Counted from the stretch's first letter, positions 1 through 10,569 are shown. The stretch is DNA of 64,000 nucleotides from Clostridium gasigenes (GCF_900104115.1 NZ_FNJM01000001.1:577374-641373); one strand, 5' to 3'. Notes: generated from the sequence alone by a model not told the origin. Translations and numbers: made by a program.

Positions 1-107
1 CTTAAATCAATTTTAAAGTGAATTATGATTTTTAAAATTGAGAGAAATAATTTATACAACTAAATTCTTAGATTCAAATTCTCACTTAATAGTAGGAGGT
101 AATATAT

Positions 108-2489
108 ATGAAGGTGCCATTTAATTGGTTAAAAGATTATGTTGAAGTAAATATAGATGCAAAGGAACTTGGGGATAAATTAACATTATCAGGTTCTGCA
201 GTTGAGGAGGTTATAATACAAGGAGATATAATTAAAAATATAGTTACAGGTAAAATTGTAGAAATAACTAAGCATCCAGATGCTGAAAAGTTAAATGTAT
301 GTCAAGTTAATATAGGAGCAGAAGAACTAATACAAATTGTAACAGCTGCAACTAATATGAAGGAGCAAGATATTGTGCCAGTAGCACTTCATAAATCAAT
401 ACTTGCAGATGGAACAGAAATTAAAAAGGGTAAATTAAGAGGTGTAGTTTCAAATGGTATGTTCTGTTCTGAAGAAGAACTAGGAATAGCTGGAGAAGAA
501 GAAATTCATGGCTTAATGATATTAGATACTAATGCTCCACTTGGAGTTTGTATGAAAGAATATTTAAATTTAAATAAGGCAATATTAGATTTTGAAATAA
601 CATCTAATAGACCAGATTGTTTAAGCATTGTTGGTATGGCAAGAGAAACAGCAGCAACAATAAGAACAACTTATAAAATGCCAAACTTCAAATATGAGGC
701 TAAAAATTGTGCTAACATTAATGATGAGTTAAAAGTTGAAGTTAGAGATGATTTATGTAGAAGATATATGGCAAGAGGAGTTAAGAACGTTAAAATAGAA
801 CCATCACCAAGTTGGATGCAAGAAAGGCTTTTAGAAGCTGGTGTAAGGCCAATAAATAATATGGTTGATATAACTAACTTTGTAATGCTTGAACTTGGGG
901 AACCAATGCATGCATTTGATACTAGAGAAATACAAACTGGAACAATAGTTGTAGAAAGAGCGAAAGACTCTGAAAAATTTACAACTTTAGATGAAATTGA
1001 AAGAACTTTAGATTCAAATGTCCTTTGTATTAAAGATTCTGAAACAATTATTGGCTTAGCGGGAATTATGGGTGGATTAAATTCACAAATAAAAGAAGAT
1101 ACAACTAGTGTTGTTTTTGAATGTGCAAACTTTGAAGGAACAAACATAAGAGTTAATTCAAAAAAATTAAATCTTAGAAGTGAAAGTTCATCAAGATTTG
1201 AAAAAGATATAGATCCAAACCTAGCTGCACTTGCAATAGATAGAGCTTGTGCTTTAGTTTGCGAGTTAAACTGCGGAGAAATCATGGAAGGAACAATTGA
1301 TGTTTACAACCATAAAAAAGAAGAAAGCAAGTTAACAGTAAGTAGCACTTGGATAAATACATTCCTTGGCACAAAGATCTCTAAGGAAGAAATGAAGAAA
1401 TATTTAGATTCATTAGATTTAAAAACAGAAATTAATGGAGACCTGTTAGAAGTAATAGCTCCTACTTTCAGAATTGATATATCTATAAAAGAAGATATAG
1501 CAGAAGAGGTAGCAAGAATATATGGATACGATAATATTCCAGCTACAATATTTAAGGTTTCAACTGAAAGAGAACCAAAATATAGAAATGAATTATTAAG
1601 TGAAAATGTTATAGCGTCAATGATTGCTAGTGGCGTTAGCCAATCAATTAGTTATTCATTTATATCACCTAAGGTATTTGATAAAGTTAAGTTATCAGTA
1701 GATAGTGAGCTCCGAAATGCAGTTAAAATAAAGAACCCACTTGGAGAAGATTACTCAATAATGAGAACAACAACACTTCATTCAATAATGGAATGCTTAG
1801 GTAGAAATTATTCAAGAAGTAATGATATTGTACGATTATTTGAAGTTGGTAAAGTATATATACCAAATGAAGATCAAAATAAATTGCCTACAGAAAAGAA
1901 TATTTTAACTATAGGTATATATGGTGATTGTGATTATCTAGACTTAAAGGGAATAGTTGAAAATGTAATAGCTGGACTTGGTATAACTAAGAGCAGTTAT
2001 CTGCGTGAAAGTGAAAACACAAGCTACCATCCAGGTAAAACTGCAAGAGTTACAGTAGGAAAAGCACAAAATTCAGGCGTTCTTGGAGAAATACATCCAG
2101 ATGTTTCAGATAACTATGGAGTAGATGTACCATGTTTTATTGCTGAAATAGATTTAGATGTATTATTTGATAATGCAAAATTAGAAAAGAAATATAAAGC
2201 ATTACCTAAATTTCCGGCAGTAACAAGAGATATTGCAATGCTAGTTGAAGATGCAGTGCTAGTTCAAGATATAGAAGATACAATAAAAAGAGCTGGAGGA
2301 AACCTAGTAGAAAAAATCAAATTATTTGATATATACAAAGGTGCACAAATCCCAGAAGGTAAAAAGAGCATAGCATATGCAATAGCATATAGAGACGAAA
2401 AGAAAACATTAGTAGAAAAAGACGTAACAAAAGTACACGACAAGATACTAAGATCCCTAGAACATAAACTAGGAGCAGAACTTAGGTAG
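108..2489 (+). CDS. pheT: Phenylalanine--tRNA ligase beta subunit
   Basis: This is the beta subunit of the alpha2beta2 enzyme that charges tRNA-Phe in the cytoplasm. The 793-residue length is normal for the bacterial form. Recognisable parts in order are the N-terminal tRNA-binding OB fold (about 40-150), the B3/4 editing region (about 210-380, with [16 protein letters not shown]), B5 (about 405-475), the catalytic-like core and a C-terminal ferredoxin-like anticodon-binding domain starting near [11 protein letters not shown] (about 700). AGGAGGT lies just before the ATG. The catalytic partner pheS is expected immediately upstream, outside the window; the 107 bases before pheT hold no gene, T-box or other recognisable element. 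A strong terminator follows. Confidence 0.97.
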   Translation: MKVPFNWLKDYVEVNIDAKELGDKLTLSGSAVEEVIIQGDIIKNIVTGKIVEITKHPDAEKLNVCQVNIGAEELIQIVTAATNMKEQDIVPVALHKSILADGTEIKKGKLRGVVSNGMFCSEEELGIAGEEEIHGLMILDTNAPLGVCMKEYLNLNKAILDFEITSNRPDCLSIVGMARETAATIRTTYKMPNFKYEAKNCANINDELKVEVRDDLCRRYMARGVKNVKIEPSPSWMQERLLEAGVRPINNMVDITNFVMLELGEPMHAFDTREIQTGTIVVERAKDSEKFTTLDEIERTLDSNVLCIKDSETIIGLAGIMGGLNSQIKEDTTSVVFECANFEGTNIRVNSKKLNLRSESSSRFEKDIDPNLAALAIDRACALVCELNCGEIMEGTIDVYNHKKEESKLTVSSTWINTFLGTKISKEEMKKYLDSLDLKTEINGDLLEVIAPTFRIDISIKEDIAEEVARIYGYDNIPATIFKVSTEREPKYRNELLSENVIASMIASGVSQSISYSFISPKVFDKVKLSVDSELRNAVKIKNPLGEDYSIMRTTTLHSIMECLGRNYSRSNDIVRLFEVGKVYIPNEDQNKLPTEKNILTIGIYGDCDYLDLKGIVENVIAGLGITKSSYLRESENTSYHPGKTARVTVGKAQNSGVLGEIHPDVSDNYGVDVPCFIAEIDLDVLFDNAKLEKKYKALPKFPAVTRDIAMLVEDAVLVQDIEDTIKRAGGNLVEKIKLFDIYKGAQIPEGKKSIAYAIAYRDEKKTLVEKDVTKVHDKILRSLEHKLGAELR

Positions 2490-2507
2490 AGATTTAGTAA
2501 AACATAG

Positions 2508-2557
2508 AAATACGGTATAGATAGTATACAAATACACTATCTATACCGTATTTTAAT
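2508..2557 (+). terminator. Terminator after pheT
   Basis: A perfect 18-bp stem (2508-2525 with 2536-2553) with a 10-base loop runs into a T-rich tail. It separates pheT from the following ZapA-like gene. Confidence 0.85.
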
Positions 2558-2649
2558 TTGTAAAGTTTTATATTATTCCATATCTATTTATTTTATGTTA
2601 AAATATAGATAGAGAATATATTATTATATTTTGATTAAGAGGTGTAGAT

Positions 2650-3657
2650 ATGAATACTGTTACAGTTAAGATAAATGGAATGGAATATAATTTAAAAGGA
2701 AAAGAAAATCAAGAATATTTATTAAAATTAGCGGGATATGTAGATGGAAAAGTTAGAGAAATAATGACTAATAATAGCAAGCTAAGTTCTACAGCAGTTG
2801 CAGTGCTAGCAGGTTTAAATATAGCTGATGAACTGTTTAAAGGTGATAAAGAAGCTGAAGATCTGATTAAAAAGAAAAATTTATTAGAAGAAAGACATTT
2901 AACATTAAAAGAAAGAATAAAAGAGATTAGGGAAGAAATGGATAAGACCTCAAATATTAAAGATGAAGAAATTAATAGCATAACAAAAGTAATGAAAATA
3001 ATGGAAGAAAAGGTTTTAGGCGTTAATAAACTAAGTGAAAAGGTTAATTTATTAACTAATGAATTAAAAGAAATGGATACTTTAAAGAGTGAAGTGGAAA
3101 AGCTAAAGGGACAAACTATATATTATAAAGAACAATTAAAGATTAAGAAAATACAATGTGAAGATTATAAAGAAAATGTTGTTAAATTAAACAACGAAAT
3201 TATAAAAATTAAAGATGTGAAGGATGAGGAATATAGGAGGATTAAAAGAGAGGTAGTATTGCTTAATAGCGGAAACGATGATTTAAGATCAGCTGTTGAA
3301 GATAGTTACTCTAAAATATCTACGTTAGAAGATGAAAATAATAAATTATTAGAGGAAAAATATAAACTATCTAAAGAAATATTAGATAAGGAAAAAGAAA
3401 TAGTACAATCTATAACTAGTGAAGAAAAACATGAATATAAAGAAGAAATAGAAAGTTTAGGAGAGCAAATTACAATTATGGAACAGGAACTAAAATCTAA
3501 TATTGAAATGAAAGAAAAAATTAAAATTAGAAGCAAGGAAATGCATTTCCAACTACAAAATTCTAAATTTAAGGTTTTAAATTTAGAGAAAAAGTTAATA
3601 GATGTACAAATAGAGTTGGCAAAATCAAAAAAAGACAAAAGTCCATTTCTTAAATAA
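2650..3657 (+). CDS. zapA: ZapA-like cell division protein with long coiled-coil extension
   Basis: The first 85 or so residues look like ZapA, the small FtsZ-binding protein that bundles FtsZ filaments (opening MNTVTVKINGMEYNLKGKEN, then YVDGKVREIM and a helix rich in AVLAGLNIADEL). Ordinary ZapA ends near there. Here about 250 more residues follow, almost all charged coiled coil (E/K/L heptads, 90-330), giving 335 residues. The gene follows pheT, a common place for zapA in Firmicutes. AAGAGGTG precedes the ATG. The FtsZ link is by family; the role of the coiled-coil tail is unknown and could be spacing or self-assembly. Confidence 0.75.
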   Translation: MNTVTVKINGMEYNLKGKENQEYLLKLAGYVDGKVREIMTNNSKLSSTAVAVLAGLNIADELFKGDKEAEDLIKKKNLLEERHLTLKERIKEIREEMDKTSNIKDEEINSITKVMKIMEEKVLGVNKLSEKVNLLTNELKEMDTLKSEVEKLKGQTIYYKEQLKIKKIQCEDYKENVVKLNNEIIKIKDVKDEEYRRIKREVVLLNSGNDDLRSAVEDSYSKISTLEDENNKLLEEKYKLSKEILDKEKEIVQSITSEEKHEYKEEIESLGEQITIMEQELKSNIEMKEKIKIRSKEMHFQLQNSKFKVLNLEKKLIDVQIELAKSKKDKSPFLK

Positions 3658-3706
3658 ATAGAGGACTCATACGAGCTTAGAGAAGTTAGTGTGAGTTCTA
3701 TTTTAT
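3658..3706 (+). terminator. Likely terminator after zapA-like gene
   Basis: An imperfect hairpin (arms about 3658-3672 and 3689-3701, with G-T pairs) is followed by TTTTATTAT. The remaining bases up to 3863 are A+T-rich with no gene seen. Confidence 0.5.
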
Positions 3707-3863
3707 TATACATTGTTGATAAAATAGAAAATTATAGCGATACTATTAGTATGAATAATAGAAAAAAAATTAAATTTGTGGTATATATAATTAGTATAGT
3801 TACATTTAGATAAATAAATAGGAATGTTATTATAAATAGAAAACATAGAATAGGAGAAAATAC

Positions 3864-6215
3864 ATGGAAAAAATAGAATTACTGGCACCGGCAGGTAGCA
3901 TGGAGAGTCTTTTCGCAGCAATAAATAAAGGGTGCGATGCAGTTTACTTAGGTGGAAATAAATTTTCAGCTAGAGCATATGCTTCAAACTTCGATAATGA
4001 TAATATGATTAAGGCTGTTGATTATGCACATAGTTATGGTGTTAAGGTTTATGTAACAATAAATACTATATTAAAGGAAAATGAAATAGAAGAGGCTGTT
4101 AAATATGCAGGTTTTTTATATGAAATTGGAGTAGATGCAATACTTATTCAAGATTTGGGTTTATGCAAAAGAATTAAAGAGGATTTCCCAAAAATGGTGC
4201 TTCATGCATCAACTCAAATGACAATACATAATGGTGAAGGAGCTATGTTCTTTAAGGAAAGAGGGTTTACTAGAATAGTTTTATCTAGAGAACTATCCCT
4301 TGAAGAAATTAAATATATTTCTAAAGATCTTGAAATTGAAACAGAAATATTTGTACATGGTGCTTTATGTATATCTTACTCAGGCCAATGTTTGATGAGT
4401 TCAATGATTGGTGGAAGAAGTGGTAATAGAGGAAAATGCGCTCAGCCTTGTAGAATGGAATATACTCTTAAAGGAAATGTTTTGGGAGAAAAAAAGGCTC
4501 ATTTATTAAGTCCGAAGGATATTTGCACAATAGATGATATGAAAGAAATTATAGATTCAGGAACATCATCTTTAAAAATAGAAGGAAGAATGAAAAGAGC
4601 TGAATATGTAGCAGGAGTTGTTGATAACTATAGAAAATCAATAGATGAGGTTTTATATAATAAAAACTTTGATAGTAATAAAGGTAAAAGAGAGCTACTA
4701 CAATTGTTTAATAGAGAAGGTTTTTCAAAAGCATTTCTTATAAAAGATACTGGCAAAGATATGATGAGTTATAATTCTCCAAAAAATACAGGGGTGCCAC
4801 TTGGTAGAGTCGAAAGTAATGGAGAAATTATAATCCAAGATGAATTATCTCTTGGTGACGGTATAAGATATAGGGATGATGGAGGTCCTGTAAGTAAAAT
4901 TATCCTTAATGGTGAAGAAGTTGAAAGCGCAAATATTGGGGATAGGGTTAAAATTTTCCCGATAAACTATAAAAAAGGTGATGAACTTTTCAAAAGTTTA
5001 AATAAGAAATTATATGATGAATTAGAAGATTACACTAAACCTTATATTAAGAAAATAGGTGTAAATGCAAAAGTTATATTTAAAATAGGTGAACCTCTTG
5101 GAATTTTAATTAAGTATAATGGAAAAGATTATGAATTTTTTGGGGAAACTGTACAAAAAGCAGAAAAGAGGCCTTTAGATAAAGAAAGAATAATTGAAAG
5201 CATGCAAAAGGTAGGAGAGACTCAATTTAAATTTAATAAAATTACATTTGAATGTTATGAAGAAGGCTTCTTAAGAATAGCTGATTTAAATACACTTAGA
5301 AGAGATGCCTTTGAAGGACTTAAGAAAGCTATTTGTAAGAGTTTCAGAAGAAAGAGACCTGAAAAAACAATAGCAAAGGAAGTTAATTATTCAAATGAAA
5401 GTGTTGAATTATTATATCAATGTATAACTAAACCTCAATTAAAGGCATTAGTTGAATGTGAATGCACTGATATAACTGTAGATTTATTTAGTAGGGATAA
5501 AGAAGCGTTAAGAGATAAGGATATAAAAATTTTAGTAGAAGAAAATAAAAATATTAACATATATCTAAAAATACCAAATGTAATAAAAAGTGAATTTAAT
5601 CAAGTTATTAAGGTGATAGAAAAAGTTAAACCTTATATTAAGGGAATAGTTACTGTAAATGTTGGAATTATTAATAAATACAAAGATGAATTATATATAG
5701 TTGGAGATTATAAGTTAAATATTATTAACTCAGAAGCATTAAAGTTTTATCAAGATATTATTGATACGCCAACTCTTAGCATTGAATTAAATAGAAAAGA
5801 AATAAAAGCTATTACTAAGGCTTCAAAAGGTAATATTCAAAGTATAATATATGGTAAAACAGAATTAATGATAAGTGAGTATTGTCCAATTGGGAGTACT
5901 TTTGGGGGAAAATCATCTTGCAAAGATTGTAATATAGCTTGTTCAAAAGATGAATTTGTTTTAATTGATAGAATGAATGAAAAACTTAGAGTTATGACTG
6001 ATCTTTATTGTAGAAGTTATATTTTAAATCCACTTCCAATTAATATAATTGCAGAAGTTGATGAATTAAAGAACTTTGGAGTAAATTCATTTAGAGTTGA
6101 GTTTAGAGATGAGACTTACTTAGAAGTTAAGAGAGTTATTGGAATGGTAAAAGGAATAGAAGAAATTGATAATAATTTATATACTAAAGGTCATTATAGA
6201 AGAGGAATAGAATAA
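3864..6215 (+). CDS. U32 family peptidase / RlhA-like protein with DUF3656
   Basis: This is a large (783-residue) member of the U32 collagenase-like family. The N-terminal barrel opens with IELLAPAGSMESLFAA and carries the family signature HGALCISYSGQC (165-176) followed by GKCAQPC (190-196). The four cysteines C169, C176, C192 and C196 are the expected Fe-S ligands. The C-terminal half matches the DUF3656 extension. The best-studied relatives, E. coli RlhA, TrhP and UbiU/V, act in RNA hydroxylation or ubiquinone hydroxylation rather than proteolysis, so 23S rRNA hydroxylation is more likely than collagen cleavage. The exact substrate cannot be read from sequence. TAGGAGAA precedes the ATG. 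Confidence 0.85.
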   Translation: MEKIELLAPAGSMESLFAAINKGCDAVYLGGNKFSARAYASNFDNDNMIKAVDYAHSYGVKVYVTINTILKENEIEEAVKYAGFLYEIGVDAILIQDLGLCKRIKEDFPKMVLHASTQMTIHNGEGAMFFKERGFTRIVLSRELSLEEIKYISKDLEIETEIFVHGALCISYSGQCLMSSMIGGRSGNRGKCAQPCRMEYTLKGNVLGEKKAHLLSPKDICTIDDMKEIIDSGTSSLKIEGRMKRAEYVAGVVDNYRKSIDEVLYNKNFDSNKGKRELLQLFNREGFSKAFLIKDTGKDMMSYNSPKNTGVPLGRVESNGEIIIQDELSLGDGIRYRDDGGPVSKIILNGEEVESANIGDRVKIFPINYKKGDELFKSLNKKLYDELEDYTKPYIKKIGVNAKVIFKIGEPLGILIKYNGKDYEFFGETVQKAEKRPLDKERIIESMQKVGETQFKFNKITFECYEEGFLRIADLNTLRRDAFEGLKKAICKSFRRKRPEKTIAKEVNYSNESVELLYQCITKPQLKALVECECTDITVDLFSRDKEALRDKDIKILVEENKNINIYLKIPNVIKSEFNQVIKVIEKVKPYIKGIVTVNVGIINKYKDELYIVGDYKLNIINSEALKFYQDIIDTPTLSIELNRKEIKAITKASKGNIQSIIYGKTELMISEYCPIGSTFGGKSSCKDCNIACSKDEFVLIDRMNEKLRVMTDLYCRSYILNPLPINIIAEVDELKNFGVNSFRVEFRDETYLEVKRVIGMVKGIEEIDNNLYTKGHYRRGIE

Positions 6216-6236
6216 GGGATAATAAAATATAAAAGT

Positions 6237-6312
6237 CCTAGGGAAGCATGAAATAAAAAAATGCTAAATAGTTATTTATTTTGCTATAATTTATTTTAAG
6301 CTTCCTAAAGGT
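6237..6312. repeat. Inverted repeat between U32 gene and mutS2
   Basis: Arms near 6237-6247 (CCTAGGGAAGC) and 6300-6311 (GCTTCCTAAAGG) flank an A+T-rich centre with ATAGTTATTTATTTTG. The interior resembles a degenerate copy of the dispersed repeat described elsewhere in this window. The same stretch contains a TGCTATAAT element that could serve as a mutS2 promoter -10. Confidence 0.4.
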
Positions 6313-6329
6313 CAATAAAGGAGAATTAT

Positions 6330-8687
6330 ATGCAGGAAAAATCTCTAAGAGTATTAGAATTCAACAAAATAAAAGAGAAACTAAAATTTTATGCTGTAAC
6401 TTCAGGTGGAAAAGAGTTAATTGATAATTTAATGCCATATAATACTTGTTTTGAAGTTAGAAATAAGCTTAAGGAAAGTAATGAGGCTTTAGATATATTA
6501 ATAAAAAAAGGATCTCCTCCTTTTGAAGGACTGTATGATGTAAGAGATGGTCTTAATAGAGCTGAAAAAGATGGAGTGCTTACAGCGGAGCAATTACTTA
6601 GAATTGGAGCAATGCTTAGATGTGCCCGAAGATTTAAAGATTATATTCCAAAGGAAGAAGATGAAATATCGTATCCAAAACTTAAAGATTTAGCTTATAT
6701 ACTAACTCCTATAAAAGCATTAGAACAGGAAATAGAAAATGCAATTGTTTCTGAAGAAGAAATAAGTGATAGAGCAAGTGCAACTTTATTTAGAATTAGA
6801 AAAAGTTTAAAAGAAAAAAATGCTTCTGTTCGTGAAAAAATAAATGGAATAGTTAGAGCTAATTCTAAATTCCTTCAAGATAGTCTTTATACTATGAGAG
6901 GGGACAGATATGTACTTCCTGTAAAGACTGAATATAAAGGAGCAGTACCAGGTCTTGTTCATGATCAAAGTTCATCTGGTGCAACTTTATTTATTGAGCC
7001 TATGAGTCTTGTAAATTTAAATAATGAAATTAAAGAATTATTTTTAAAAGAAAAGGCTGAAATAGAAAGAATATTAACTGAGTTATCAGGAAAGGTATCT
7101 GATAATATAGAGGAATGTGTTAATAATAGTAAAATATTATTAGAACTAGATTTCATATTTGCAAAAGGGAAATATGCATCTTCATTAAATGCAATTTGCC
7201 CTGAGATAAGTGAAGATAGAAGTTTTGATATTATTCAAGTAAGACATCCATTAATAGACCCAAAGATAGTGGTACCTTCAGATATTTATTTAGGAAAAGA
7301 ATTTACAGCTATTATGATTACAGGACCTAATACTGGTGGTAAAACTGTTATGCTAAAAACAGTAGGATTAGTTCATTTAATGGCATTAAGTGGTCTTTTG
7401 ATACCAGCAAGAGATGGCTCAACTGTAAGTTTCTTTAAAGAAGTTTTTGCGGATATTGGAGATGAACAAAGTATAGAACAATCACTTTCAACTTTCTCAT
7501 CTCATATGACTAATATTGTTACTATAATGGAAAATGCAGATGAAGACTCATTGGTTTTATTTGATGAACTTGGATCGGGAACAGACCCGGTAGAAGGGGC
7601 AGCATTAGCAGTATCTATTATAGATACATTAAGAGATAGAGGAACAAGGCTTATTGCTACAACTCATTATAGTGAACTGAAAGGGTATGCTCTTAAAACT
7701 GAAGGAATAGAAAATGCTTCAGTTGAATTTGATTTAGAAACACTTAGACCAACTTATAGATTATTAATTGGTGTTCCGGGTAAATCTAATGCATTTGAAA
7801 TTTCGAGAAGGCTTGGGCTTAGTAATGATGTTATAAGTAAAGCTAAGGATTATATGTCAGATGAAAATTTACAATTTGAAGATTTAATTAGAGAACTTCA
7901 AGAAAAAAGTATATTAGCTAATAGAGATGCAAGAGAAGCTAAAAAAATCAAATTAGAGGCTGAAGACATTAAAAAGAAATATGAAGAAAAACTAAATAGG
8001 TTAGAAGAAGTAAGAGATAAAGCCTATGAAGAGGCAAGACGTGATGCTAGGGATATTGTAGCAAACGCTAAGGATGAGGCCGATGATATACTTAAAGCAA
8101 TGAGAGAACTTGAAAAGCTTGGGATAGAACAAGGTGGTAGGAAGAGGCTAGAAGAAGAACGAAAGAAACTTAAGGATGGTTTAGAAGAGCGAGAAAATTC
8201 ACTTTATAAAATGAAAGAAAATCAAGGGGAAGTTATGGAAAAAGTTACTCTTGGAATGGAAGTGTTTTTACCTTCTCTAAATCAAAAAGTAATAGTTATA
8301 TCTATGCCAGATTCTAGAGGCGAAGTTCAAGTTGAAGCTGGAATTATGAAAATAAATGTAAAACTAAAAGATCTTAGAAAATCTAATGGAGTTCCAGAGA
8401 AAAAAGAGAAAAAAGCAAGAGAAGTAAAGATTAATTTTAGATCTATAGAAAGTAGAGTAGATTTAAGGGGGATGGATTCAGAGGAGGCTTGTTATACAAC
8501 AGATAAGTACCTAGATGATGCTTACCTTGGGAATTTATCAGAAGTAGTAGTAGTTCATGGAAAAGGAACAGGAGTACTTAGAAATGCAATTAACAATATG
8601 TTGAAAAGACATCCTCATGTTAAATCTTATAGATTAGGAGTTTATGGAGAAGGTGGAGATGGAGTAACAATAGTTAATTTAAAGTAG
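6330..8687 (+). CDS. mutS2: Endonuclease MutS2
   Basis: MutS2 is a MutS-related ATPase with a C-terminal Smr nuclease. In B. subtilis it acts on collided ribosomes, and in other bacteria it suppresses recombination. The 785-residue length is normal. Visible parts are the MutS core, Walker A GPNTGGKT (332-339), the Walker B/signature region (LVLFDELGSGTDPVEGAAL), a long coiled coil (about 515-640) and the Smr domain from about 705 (VDLRGMDSEEA, then VVHGKGTGVLR). It lacks the mismatch-recognition domain, as this family should. AAAGGAG precedes the ATG. It appears to be a single-gene unit closed by the palindrome at 8731-8788. Confidence 0.96.
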   Translation: MQEKSLRVLEFNKIKEKLKFYAVTSGGKELIDNLMPYNTCFEVRNKLKESNEALDILIKKGSPPFEGLYDVRDGLNRAEKDGVLTAEQLLRIGAMLRCARRFKDYIPKEEDEISYPKLKDLAYILTPIKALEQEIENAIVSEEEISDRASATLFRIRKSLKEKNASVREKINGIVRANSKFLQDSLYTMRGDRYVLPVKTEYKGAVPGLVHDQSSSGATLFIEPMSLVNLNNEIKELFLKEKAEIERILTELSGKVSDNIEECVNNSKILLELDFIFAKGKYASSLNAICPEISEDRSFDIIQVRHPLIDPKIVVPSDIYLGKEFTAIMITGPNTGGKTVMLKTVGLVHLMALSGLLIPARDGSTVSFFKEVFADIGDEQSIEQSLSTFSSHMTNIVTIMENADEDSLVLFDELGSGTDPVEGAALAVSIIDTLRDRGTRLIATTHYSELKGYALKTEGIENASVEFDLETLRPTYRLLIGVPGKSNAFEISRRLGLSNDVISKAKDYMSDENLQFEDLIRELQEKSILANRDAREAKKIKLEAEDIKKKYEEKLNRLEEVRDKAYEEARRDARDIVANAKDEADDILKAMRELEKLGIEQGGRKRLEEERKKLKDGLEERENSLYKMKENQGEVMEKVTLGMEVFLPSLNQKVIVISMPDSRGEVQVEAGIMKINVKLKDLRKSNGVPEKKEKKAREVKINFRSIESRVDLRGMDSEEACYTTDKYLDDAYLGNLSEVVVVHGKGTGVLRNAINNMLKRHPHVKSYRLGVYGEGGDGVTIVNLK

Positions 8688-8730
8688 GCGTATAAATATC
8701 AGTATTTATATATTGGCTATTTTAAAAAAT

Positions 8731-8796
8731 GGATACTGAAAAGCAAATAGCAATAGTTTTAGGCTATATAAATCGCTTTTTAGTATCCTTTTTTAG
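8731..8796 (+). terminator. Large palindrome/terminator after mutS2
   Basis: Outer arms GGATACTGAAAAGC (8731-8744) and its near-complement (8774-8788) enclose a second, weaker inverted pair (ATAGC and GGCTAT). A run of T follows. A degenerate right arm of the dispersed repeat (TATTGGCTATTTT, 8711-8723) lies just before it. Confidence 0.6.
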
Positions 8797-8821
8797 TTTA
8801 TAAAGTTTAATGTGAAAAAAA

Positions 8822-8838
8822 GATGTAATAATTACATC
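8822..8838. promoter_or_regulatory. Perfect palindrome upstream of DUF523 gene
   Basis: GATGTAAT-A-ATTACATC is an exact 8+1+8 palindrome without a following T-run, so it looks more like a protein-binding site than a terminator. No known regulator can be assigned from the sequence. Confidence 0.3.
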
Positions 8839-8851
8839 AAAATAGGAATAT

Positions 8852-8887
8852 GTAGTGGCTAGTTATTTTTAAAAACATGTCTTATAA
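8852..8887 (+). repeat. Dispersed repeat, right half
   Basis: GTGGCTAGTTATTTTT followed by AAAAACATGTCTTA matches the right arm of the palindromic repeat family (compare 23887-23915). No left arm is clear. Confidence 0.5.
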
Positions 8888-8955
8888 TAGGGGGTAATAA
8901 TAATAATTATAAGAACTGTTTATTTTAGAAAAACAAGTTGTAAAAGGGGTGGAGA

Positions 8956-9405
8956 ATGTATTTAATTAGTGCATGTTTATGTGGTGTTAATTGTAAATAT
9001 AATGGGGGTAATAATTTTAATGAAAAGTGTTTAGAATTATTTGAAAGTGGAAAAGGCATACTGATTTGCCCAGAAGAGATAGGTGGATTAAGTACCCCAA
9101 GACTTCCCGCAGAAATAAAAGGAGAAGTTAGTGGAATACTAATAGAGAAGAGTAAGATTATAAATAATAAAGATGAAGATGTTAGTGGAAATTTTATAAG
9201 AGGTGCTAAAGAGGTCTTAAAAATAGCTAAAGAGAAAAATATACATAAAGCTATATTAAAAGACGGAAGCCCATCTTGTGGAGTTAACTTTATATATGAT
9301 GGAAACTTTAATGGAAATAAAATTAATGGCTGTGGATTAACAACATACATATTAAAAGAAAATGGTATTAATGTTATAAGTGAGGAACAATTAGGAGGGG
9401 TATAA
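8956..9405 (+). CDS. DUF523 domain protein
   Basis: This small cytoplasmic protein (149 residues) has the DUF523 pattern: ACLCGVNCKYNGGNN near the N-terminus, CPEEIGGLSTPRLPAEI in the middle and LKDGSPSCG late. The conserved cysteines suggest metal or Fe-S binding or thiol chemistry, but the family has no firm function that I know. The start follows AAAAGGGGTGG. The stop is inside the AGGAGGGGT ribosome site of the next gene, so the two are co-translated. Confidence 0.85.
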   Translation: MYLISACLCGVNCKYNGGNNFNEKCLELFESGKGILICPEEIGGLSTPRLPAEIKGEVSGILIEKSKIINNKDEDVSGNFIRGAKEVLKIAKEKNIHKAILKDGSPSCGVNFIYDGNFNGNKINGCGLTTYILKENGINVISEEQLGGV

Positions 9406-9407
9406 AA

Positions 9408-10376
9408 ATGGGAATTTTAAGTATATTTAAAAAGAAACAAGTGAAAAGAGCTTCGGTTAAAAGAGAAGAAAATGGTGAAAAAGAAGAACTATTAGAGAAA
9501 GTAGATAAATATAATGATAATTTTATTAATTTAAATAAGGAAATCGAAGAATTAATTATAAGAGAAGTTTTAAATGTGGTTAAATATCACGATAAATTTG
9601 AAGAATTAAAGATTAGAGCAAAGATTGCATCACATAATATAGGCGAAGAACATATTAATTTATTACCAGAATATTTAGCTTGTAAAATAGAAAAACCAGA
9701 TGAACTAAAAGGGAAGTATGAAGAATTAGGAGAATGGCCAATGGTAGTTGAAAATTCAATTTTAATGATAATTTTTAGCTATAAAGAGAGCGGCGTAGAT
9801 ATATTAACTAAAATAGCATATGGAAATACATCACTTCAATTAAAGGCTATAAATATTCTAGTAAGACTTGCGAAGGAAGAAGTCTCTACTGAAAAAATCA
9901 TTGATGATATAATGAACAACATAATTAAGTTCAATGATATGGATAAAATAGTTATTTTAGGGTTTGCGTCACAAATAAAAGGAAATAATAAAATAATTGC
10001 ACTTATTCAACATTTCTATAAGGAATTTTTAAAAGATGGAGATGTTGAAAGTGCTTATGAAACTTTAGTACATCTTATAAATGCAGCTCAAAGATGTACA
10101 ACTGGTCATTTGAGTTTCTTGAAATTTCTTGCAATGGATAGTGAAAAAATAGATTTAAAAAAAGTAATTGATATAAAAGAAGGAGATAAAGACTTTATTG
10201 ATGTAATAAACATAAATGAGTTTACTAAAATAAGAGCAACATTAACTTTTTATAATATGAATCAAGAAGATAAAGATATAAATAATATTCTTATTTACTT
10301 GAGTAAAAATTATAGAGATGAGGAAGTTAGAAATGAAATAAAAAGATTGTTTGAAAGTAAGAAATGTAAAATTTAA
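9408..10376 (+). CDS. Unrecognised protein, probable helical-repeat fold
   Basis: I do not recognise this 322-residue protein. It begins with a basic segment (MGILSIFKKKQVKRASVKRE), then a predominantly alpha-helical acidic/leucine-isoleucine-rich body without signal peptide or clear membrane span. Spaced helix pairs such as LQLKAINILVRLAKE and AYETLVHLINAAQ suggest HEAT- or ARM-like repeats. The ATG is two bases after the DUF523 stop and the ribosome site AGGAGGGG overlaps that stop, so the pair is coupled. Base use is like the neighbours. Function unknown. Confidence 0.7.
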   Translation: MGILSIFKKKQVKRASVKREENGEKEELLEKVDKYNDNFINLNKEIEELIIREVLNVVKYHDKFEELKIRAKIASHNIGEEHINLLPEYLACKIEKPDELKGKYEELGEWPMVVENSILMIIFSYKESGVDILTKIAYGNTSLQLKAINILVRLAKEEVSTEKIIDDIMNNIIKFNDMDKIVILGFASQIKGNNKIIALIQHFYKEFLKDGDVESAYETLVHLINAAQRCTTGHLSFLKFLAMDSEKIDLKKVIDIKEGDKDFIDVININEFTKIRATLTFYNMNQEDKDINNILIYLSKNYRDEEVRNEIKRLFESKKCKI

Positions 10377-10569
10377 TGATTTTTTTAAATTTACAGGTAT
10401 ATTTAATTAAATAGTAAGTGAATTGTAATTTATTTTCTCGTTTAATATAGTATAATAGTCGAATAACAATAATTTAAGAATAGGATTAAGTTAGTAGAGA
10501 AATATATAGATTTTCTTTTGGTAGAAAACTTAATATAATGTGAAGGTACTATTCAAAGGAGAGATAATT

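Noticed and set aside
671..1285. Long minus-strand open frame inside pheT (204 residues)
   Set aside because: It is antisense to a fully conserved gene, has no ribosome site and its product is low-complexity Ser/Leu/Phe typical of the complement of A+T-rich coding DNA.
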